Part shown: piece by piece, positions 8,896-14,772 of the stretch
How the letters are laid out: each line of letters starts with the position of its first letter
Numbering within the stretch: the stretch's first letter is position 1
Assembly (NCBI GenBank): GCA_000697335.1
Contig: JNEM01014342.1
Coordinates: 1-14,772 of the forward strand
Source: Conidiobolus incongruus B7586
Lineage: Eukaryota; Entomophthoromycota; Entomophthoromycetes; Entomophthorales; Conidiobolaceae
DNA length: 14,772 nucleotides
Reading direction: 5' to 3'
The notes under the pieces: generated by a model
Database searches by the model: none
What the model was told of the DNA's origin: nothing
Seen by the model: the letters and a program-made list of their open reading frames with translations, nothing else
Made by a program: the position numbers and the translations under genes

Positions 8896-10149
8896 ATGTT
8901 GGATCAAGTATTTGAAAATCTCCAATCCAATCCCATGTTCTCAGCCGGGTTCGGTTTAATTGGGGTAGGTTTCGGGTTGACATTACTTCGACAAGGATCC
9001 ATACTAGGGCTCGGACTGATAAGGAGACGACTATTAGTAAGTTTAGAAATTCCGAGTCAAGACAAGAGTCATGCCTGGTTCTTACAATGGATGGCAAACC
9101 ACAAAAATTACAGAACGCAAAAATTGGCGGTAGAGACGAGTTTCAAACAGCACGATAACCAGAGTGTCACCACGAATTTTAGTTTGGTCCCCGGACCTGG
9201 TAAGCATTACTTCAAGTACAAAGGCGCTTGGATGCAGGTCGAGAGACAGAGAAATGGTAAAATGGTTAATATTCAGTCGGGAGCTCCTTGGGAAGCTATC
9301 ACGCTCACTACTTTGAGTCGAGATAGAGGACTCTTTAAGGAATTGCTGGCCGAAGCGCGAGAATTGGCTCTTGCCAAAAATGAGGGAAAGACTGTCGTAT
9401 ATACTTCTTATGGCCCAGAATGGCGTCCATTTGGCCTACCCAGAAAGAGAAAGCCCTTGGAGAGTGTGATTTTGGACAAAGATCAGAAAGAACGTATTGT
9501 AGCTGATGTCAAGGACTTTTTGGCCAATGGGGAATGGTATCTCAAGAGAGGTATACCCTACCGCAGAGGTTATCTGCTCCATGGACCCCCAGGCAGTGGC
9601 AAGAGCAGTTTCATTCAAGCTTTGGCGGGTGAATTGCAATTCAATATATGTATCTTGAACTTGAGCGAACGAGGACTTACCGACGATCGTCTCAACCATT
9701 TGATGACAGTCGTCCCGGAGAGATCTCTCCTGTTGTTGGAAGATATCGACGCCGCATTTGTCAAGCGTGAAGCTACCGATAAGCAGGGATATCAATCCAT
9801 GGTCACATTTAGCGGTTTGCTCAACGCCCTCGACGGTGTCGCCGCAGCCGAAGAGCGCATCGTTTTCATGACCACTAATCACATCGAGCGATTGGATCCC
9901 GCACTCATCCGACCCGGCCGCGTCGACGTCAAAGAACTCTTGGACAACGTCACACCTGACCAGATGAAGAAACTGTTCTTAAGATTCTACCAGGGCGAAG
10001 AAGCTCTTGCAGACCAATTCGTCGAAAAGTTGAAGGGCTTGCCAGTGTCTGCAGCGTCCTTGCAAGGTCATTTCGTATTCTATAAACAACAGCCTCAGCA
10101 GGCTTTAGATAATGTTGATAAGTTTATTCAGAATCTCAATCAGCAATAG
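8896..10149 (+). CDS. BCS1: Mitochondrial AAA-ATPase chaperone Bcs1
   Basis: A 417-residue inner-membrane AAA protein that moves the folded Rieske iron-sulfur protein across the inner membrane for complex III assembly. Human BCS1L has 419 residues. A single membrane segment rich in Gly and Leu spans about 13-42, followed by basic residues (RRR 43-45), which fits the internal-type targeting signal of Bcs1 and the lack of a cleavable presequence. The Bcs1-specific middle domain runs to about 185. The AAA core has Walker A GPPGSGKS (230-237), Walker B LLLLEDID (278-285), sensor 1 N328 in TTN, and Arg residues R339 and R342 in the LIRPGRVD block. All catalytic residues are intact. Single exon. 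An in-frame stop lies just upstream of the ATG at 8896. It has the same strand as INTS11, but with 351 bases between. Confidence 0.95.
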   Translation: MLDQVFENLQSNPMFSAGFGLIGVGFGLTLLRQGSILGLGLIRRRLLVSLEIPSQDKSHAWFLQWMANHKNYRTQKLAVETSFKQHDNQSVTTNFSLVPGPGKHYFKYKGAWMQVERQRNGKMVNIQSGAPWEAITLTTLSRDRGLFKELLAEARELALAKNEGKTVVYTSYGPEWRPFGLPRKRKPLESVILDKDQKERIVADVKDFLANGEWYLKRGIPYRRGYLLHGPPGSGKSSFIQALAGELQFNICILNLSERGLTDDRLNHLMTVVPERSLLLLEDIDAAFVKREATDKQGYQSMVTFSGLLNALDGVAAAEERIVFMTTNHIERLDPALIRPGRVDVKELLDNVTPDQMKKLFLRFYQGEEALADQFVEKLKGLPVSAASLQGHFVFYKQQPQQALDNVDKFIQNLNQQ

Positions 10150-10593
10150 CTTGTTTAATGCGTATTTATTTGATAAATTTCAGAGAAAAAATTTATAATA
10201 TTGAATCATTTTAATTACAAACTTGATTAAAATTATAATTAAATTTTAGTTATGATATAAAATCTGTGATGTGATACTCAATTTATGATTTTTATAAAAG
10301 ATAGACAATAAAAGTTTTGTTAATTATTTTAAACTATAAAATATATTTTTCAATAATTTTCAAATTTGTGGTTACTAAATATAAAAAGATTGAATAAAAT
10401 TATTGATTCCAATACCTATTAATGTAACAAAAATGAAGTTATTTTAATAAAAAACTTCATTTTTTTCAAATCGATGTTTATAACTTTAAAATACGTTCGC
10501 ATTCCCAAATAAATTACATTAAAAATTGTTGGGTTGATATATTTTTACTTATATTAAATTCAAATATATGATTAATTTTTGAAAATTTTATTC

Positions 10594-10617
10594 ATATATA
10601 TATATATATATATATAT
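10594..10617. repeat. (AT)12 dinucleotide microsatellite
   Basis: An uninterrupted run of twelve AT units bounded by C on the left and TG on the right. It lies about 450 bases past BCS1 and is likely to vary in length between strains. Confidence 0.95.
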
Positions 10618-12635
10618 TGTCACATCATAAGAAATTTTAATTTAGTTGTTAGTAAAAAAATGTAAATACTGTGATCATAAAGTGTTAACAGTAAGCTTGA
10701 TAAAATTAATATAGAATCATAATTTGAATAAACATCAATTATTTAAATATTTTATTAAGAATTTGGTAGAATGAGATGATCATTAACTCTTTGATTCTTT
10801 TTAACTTGAAAAATTTTAAAAAAATGAACGTGTTATTAGTAAAAATAGACTAAATTAAAAGGTTGTACTTTACGTTGAAACTTAAAGAAAATCATCATAA
10901 GATATTTGATCAATTTTTTGAATCTCTTTAGACTATTAATATATTATTTTTAGATTTTTTCTCTATATTAGTACAACATTAAATCTAATACAGATAATAT
11001 ACAGCTTAGATGTGATATTTCGCATTGATATATCAAAACAAGGATTAATATTTCGTACGAGTTGTATCGCAATAATTTTCCTTAAAATCACAAAAAATAA
11101 TTCAAGATTATTCAGATTTTTGTTAAATATCTTTAAAACTACAAATAACAAGCCAATAATATAAATTTATTATATCAAAACAAATATCCTTAGTTTTAAT
11201 TTATCTATAATATTTTTCAATAAATTATGACCAATATTCAAATATACAATAGTCAATCAATTAATATAAAATCTAATTCTTTAAAAAAATTTTCAATTTA
11301 GAATAAATAACCTGTGAAGTAGATAATATATTGACAATATCTATATCCAATAAATCAAATTTAATTATTTGAAATGTTCTGATTATATGATTATGTTAAA
11401 ATAAAATTTATCCTCATTGAATCATACTATTTAGGCAAATAAAAAGTTCCCCAATATTTATGAATAATTTTTTTTATCCATGATTGGAATCATATTAATG
11501 GATATTAAGGGATATATCAGATAATAATATAATTTAACAATAGTAAAATTTTCAGCATTAATTATTATAATATATCATAAGAATTGTTGAAAATTGAATA
11601 TTTGTTTAAAAATATATTAAATTCTTGTATGAAAATTGAAGTGAAAGAGAATCCAAAAATAGAATAAAAAACTACTATTTTATGTATAATATTTAACCAA
11701 TTATCTACAGTTTTGATATAAATCTAATATTTTGTGAATAATAATATATTATTTTAATACTGTAGTGTTGATTTTTGCAATATATTTTCAGTTCCAAATA
11801 AAATCTATCGTCCAATAGTTTTGAGGTTATATTTCAAAATAATGAATGATATATCATATTAATTGAAATTAAATTAATTTTAATATAAATTTATAACAAA
11901 AACATTTGTTTATTTTATATTATATATAATAAGAATCTTATTGAATTGATATTATTGATTAGCATAATTAATAATTGTGATTATAATCAATTTATCAGTC
12001 ACCAATCATTGAAGTCACAAGTAGGAATAAATTATATTTGTATAATGACATAATTAGTAATGTATTAATTTAATACCAAATATATCATTATTTCAATCAT
12101 ATTGTTGAATTTTTTCATATTACACTATTTAAAAATATGATATTAAAAAACTATATAGAATAACATTTAAACAATTATTTGACATAATTTTTTAAATTCA
12201 ATCAAAAGATTGAATAGTTATATTTGAATATATGCTGATATCTTTGAATGGATTGAAATTGGATTTAATATCCACTATATCATACACCAATTTTTTATTA
12301 TAATAAAAAAATCACTACTTTTGAATGATAAAGTTACAGGAAATTTGCGATATTGTATTGTAATCACGCGTTCAGCGTTCTTGATAAATCATTAAGAGTA
12401 AATCAGTTTATAATCATTAATTATAATAAAAATCTATAATTATAAAATAATTTCATTGTTATATGATTGAAATATTTGTAGTATTTAATTCTGGGTTTTG
12501 AAGAAAAAACAAAAATAACTTGAAAATGATTTGACCTTGAAATTAAACTAATTAGGATGAATTTCAATTGTTGAAAATCTGCAACAAATTTGCAATTTAT
12601 CCACTTTGAATTAAATTGTAATGGGAATTTATTGG

Positions 12636-12650
12636 TAACCAAACTGGTTA
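12636..12650. promoter_or_regulatory. Inverted repeat just upstream of the TATA box of the small gene
   Basis: TAACC (12636-12640), a 5-base spacer, then GGTTA (12646-12650): a perfect dyad ending 20 bases before the TATA box at 12671. The position suits a transcription factor site, but the arms are short and no factor can be named. Confidence 0.3.
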
Positions 12651-12670
12651 TTATTGTTGCAATTACTAAG

Positions 12671-12678
12671 TATAAATA
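12671..12678 (+). promoter_or_regulatory. TATA box of the small gene at 12731
   Basis: TATAAATA, a full consensus match, 60 bases before the ATG at 12731. Initiation 30 or so bases downstream would give a leader of about 25-30 bases. It is the best-placed TATA box in the window. Confidence 0.6.
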
Positions 12679-12730
12679 CGCAGTTTGAAACTTGAGTTCA
12701 ATTTATTTCTCGAATTCAATCATTATAACC

Positions 12731-12991
12731 ATGGCAAATAACTATCCTATAATATATGTAAAATATTTAAATGAAGGTCCTTGTCAATATTGGCCGTTCC
12801 CCGGTAATTGGTTCTTATCAACTTTAAAAGATAACGAATTGGAGCACGTGTTAAGTCAAATTGAAGCACAGTCAGATTCTAACGAACCACCTAAAGTAAC
12901 TTTATTAAGCAGTAGTGATATCACTAATACAACGCTCACACTTCTCTCTCCAGCTAAAAATACATCTGGAAATGTATCAATATTAGCTTAA
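12731..12991 (+). CDS. Small intronless protein of unknown function (86 aa)
   Basis: The open frame extends upstream to 12692 only through a non-ATG codon, so I start at the ATG at 12731, which has the good context ACCATGG. Supporting a real gene: raised GC relative to both flanks, a consensus TATA box 60 bases upstream, a short leader and an AATAAA 33 bases past the stop. The protein is acidic to neutral. Its N-terminal half is aromatic-rich (NYPIIYVKY, QYWPFPGNWF at about 19-28), with a probable helix around 30-46. The C-terminal half is rich in Ser, Thr and Asn. There is no signal peptide, membrane segment or motif I recognise. It could be a lineage-specific small protein, and I offer no function. 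Confidence 0.6.
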   Translation: MANNYPIIYVKYLNEGPCQYWPFPGNWFLSTLKDNELEHVLSQIEAQSDSNEPPKVTLLSSSDITNTTLTLLSPAKNTSGNVSILA

Positions 12992-13023
12992 ATTTTATAT
13001 TTATTAATGATTATTTGTAATTC

Positions 13024-13029
13024 AATAAA
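13024..13029 (+). promoter_or_regulatory. Probable polyadenylation signal of the 86-aa gene
   Basis: AATAAA, 33 bases past the stop codon of the small gene. The position supports that gene, but the hexamer is common in AT-rich DNA. Confidence 0.4.
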
Positions 13030-13081
13030 TTAATTAATTTCTTTTCTTAATCGACATTGTTTTATTTCATCTTATAATCAC

Positions 13082-13356
13082 TTACTCATATATCATTTTA
13101 GTGTAAATTGACCCGACAGTACTTAACATTTCCCCATATGTACTACATCTATGGCAATTTTCAATGACAATTCTAACATCACTCCTCCTTTGATCACTTT
13201 CAAACTGTTAAAAGTTATCATCCTCAAGAAAATTCCATATCTCTTTTTAAAATAATCTCAATCAGCCAACATTCCAGTAAAATAATTATAATATTGCATT
13301 ACGGTTGTATTATAATTGTGCCAGCTTAATTTGTATGATAGTTTTTGCGTAACCAT
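13082..13356 (-). CDS. Possible small two-exon gene with a CxxC motif (tentative)
   Basis: A GC-elevated stretch with an open minus-strand frame at 13204-13082, preceded by a TTTTAACAG acceptor-like sequence. It encodes VRIVIENCHRC and more, ending in a stop. An ATG-initiated exon at 13356-13303 can join it in phase 0 through a GTAATG...AACAG intron of 98 nt (13302-13205), giving about 58 residues. VRIVIENCHRC recalls the start of the Rdx/SelW thioredoxin-like family (RIxIEYCxxC), but the sequence after it does not follow that family. The plus strand is open over much of the same stretch as well (34 codons from an ATG near 13152), so the coding strand is uncertain. It could be a gene fragment, a short orphan gene or chance. 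Confidence 0.2.
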
Positions 13357-13374
13357 TAAATTCAATTTAATTGG

Positions 13375-13380
13375 CACGTG
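13375..13380. promoter_or_regulatory. CACGTG E-box in a possible divergent promoter
   Basis: The palindrome CACGTG lies between the tentative minus-strand start at 13356 and the plus-strand micro-ORF start at 13434. In fungi this hexamer is bound by bHLH factors such as Cbf1/Pho4. Another copy lies inside the 86-aa ORF (12844-12849), so chance is possible. Confidence 0.25.
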
Positions 13381-13433
13381 GAACTCTCAATTGCGATAAG
13401 TATTAAGTCCCTTACGTTGAAGTTATTTTCAAT

Positions 13434-13535
13434 ATGTTAAAAAACTATCCATTTTCCCACAAGTTGGTAAGAATTCAACTACTTATATTCCTAAGTGTCT
13501 GGATTGAATTAGAGAGTTCATTGAACATTTTGTAG
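13434..13535 (+). CDS. Micro-ORF with signal-peptide-like N-terminus (tentative, 33 aa)
   Basis: ATG-initiated frame of 33 codons. After a basic stretch (HK at 9-10, R13) comes a hydrophobic core IQLLIFLSVW, as in a signal peptide or membrane anchor, then a short polar tail. Its first residues (MLKNYP) resemble those of the 86-aa protein (MANNYP). A 46-nt GTAAGA...TTAG segment inside (13467-13512) could be an intron, but removing it leads quickly to a stop. Too short to trust without expression data. Confidence 0.2.
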   Translation: MLKNYPFSHKLVRIQLLIFLSVWIELESSLNIL

Positions 13536-14772
13536 ATTTATTAGTTGATTTTGTTAGTGTTGAATTAATATTCTGATAATTGATTGATTGTTTAGACAAA
13601 CACTAGATTTAACTTGTTAATTTTATATTAATATTAAAACTAGTTTTAAATCAATTCATAGTTTCAGATTTTATGCATAAATATATATTCTAAGCTTGAT
13701 CAAGAGTAATAATTCTTTGTATATTTATATTTTGATTAGTTAAAGATATTGGCGAATATATTTAATATGGAGTTATTTTGAACTAAATTATGTATAGAAT
13801 TATCGATTGATTTTTAAGATGATATTATTAATAATTGGTAATAATTGAAATTTCTTTACAGATTATTATCAAAACATTTAATATTAAAGTGCTTTATTAA
13901 TAATTAGAAATTTTAAATTATATTAAGTCATTTGAATTATGATTAAAAAATTTGTTGAAGATATAATTTTATCAATTTTAAGAATTTATTTAACATTAAT
14001 AATATTATACTTAGAATTCACATTAATTTTACCATAATATTACTTTGTTAATATTCTATGAATTTATATTAACCCGAATACCCCCCCTACTTCAAAATCT
14101 AAAAAAATTCTATCAGAATATTAATCATGTAGTAAAATATTTTATTGAACTTCTAGTTAATTTTAATGATTTTCAAAATAAAAAAATTAAAATGCAATAT
14201 ATTTAAATATCGTAATACTGAAACTATATTACTTATCTCAAGAGATTGAAAAACTCAGGTCAATACCAAAATAATGTTTTATTTGGAAACTGCTTCTTTT
14301 TATGGCTTACTCCTTGATAACTTTCAAAAAAAATAATTTTATATCCATATTATTCATTTTTTTATTATTAACCATGATTATTAATATATTATTTTAAAAA
14401 CTTATTTGATAGTTATAAATATTGATACAATTATATTAATTGATTAAGTTAACTATGAAAAAATCTTTTTCCAAATATTATGAAGTTTTATAATTGATAA
14501 ATTAAATTAAATTAATATTAACTAATATTAATCCATATTTAAAAATATAATAAATTTTTTAATTTTTTAAATATATTATTAATTTTAAAAAAATTCAATA
14601 TAAATAAAAAATATTTGTAATTTGAAATATTTATTTTTATATAATGATTTTTTGTTTAAAAATTCTTTAATAGTTTTTTTTGAAATTATGTAAATTTATA
14701 AATAGATTAAAAAATGCTGTTTTTTAAATTTATTATTTATTATCAAAAGAATTTCTTAAATTTAAAAAAAAT
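13536..14772. other. AT-rich intergenic DNA to the window end
   Basis: Low-complexity AT-rich DNA with no coding frame, RNA gene or bounded repeat. The only compositional break is a run of seven C at 14081-14087. No telomere-like tandem repeat is present at the end. Confidence 0.6.

Larger units (their letters stand above)
10150..12660. other. AT-rich intergenic desert
   Basis: About 2.5 kb of AT-rich DNA after BCS1. It contains an (AT)12 microsatellite (10594-10617). Two minus-strand open stretches, near 10963-11151 and 12421-12642, have AT-driven composition and no recognisable domain; I do not call them genes. No repeats with defined ends and no RNA genes seen. Confidence 0.6.

Noticed and set aside
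9436-9882. Minus-strand 148-codon open frame, with similar ones at 8212-8397 and 8885-9097
   Set aside because: Antisense to BCS1 or INTS11 coding sequence. No domain seen, and their openness follows from the sense codon pattern.
10963-11151. Minus-strand 62-codon open stretch
   Set aside because: Low-complexity Ile/Asn/Phe/Leu content at background base composition; likely chance.
12421-12642. Minus-strand 73-codon open stretch
   Set aside because: It has no ATG at its start, its composition is driven by AT (Phe, Asn, Lys, Ile), and no motif is recognisable. It also runs up to the promoter of the 86-aa gene.

Overview
The window looks like nuclear DNA of an AT-rich fungus, probably an early-diverging (non-Dikarya) lineage. 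The best evidence is the cytochrome c oxidase zinc subunit at 2559-3080. It has the fungal Cox4 pattern, with a Cys/His/Cys/Cys zinc site and IIIES and GCTG.PA.SH blocks close to yeast Cox4, rather than the animal COX5B pattern. Genes are islands of moderate GC in very AT-rich spacers. An Integrator-type nuclease (INTS11) is present, which from memory most Dikarya lack. An entomophthoralean-type fungus would fit, but the sequence does not prove this.

Layout: 1-2558 is an AT-rich desert. COX4 lies on the minus strand (2559-3080). Upstream of it is a GC-elevated block (3361-3690) with a minus-strand TATA-like box. On the plus strand, 4067-5664 holds a mitochondrial peptide chain release factor 1 gene broken by seven small introns, which I assembled by hand. 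A nuclear tRNA-Gly(UCC) lies on the minus strand (6053-6123). Two intronless plus-strand genes follow: INTS11 (6472-8544) and BCS1 (8896-10149). After a 2.5 kb AT-rich spacer comes a short intronless ORF with a good TATA box (12731-12991), then a stretch with several micro-ORFs (13082-13535), then AT-rich DNA to the end.

Three of the four recognised protein genes serve mitochondria: Cox4 (complex IV), mtRF1 (mitochondrial translation termination) and Bcs1 (Rieske protein insertion into complex III). Their strands and spacing do not suggest co-transcription. INTS11 is a nuclear RNA 3'-end endonuclease.

The oddest signals are in the release factor gene. Intron 5 has no possible GT donor and fits best as AT-AG. 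At the last intron, canonical splicing puts the conserved C-terminus out of frame by one base. I saw no mobile element, virus-like element, CRISPR array or rRNA.
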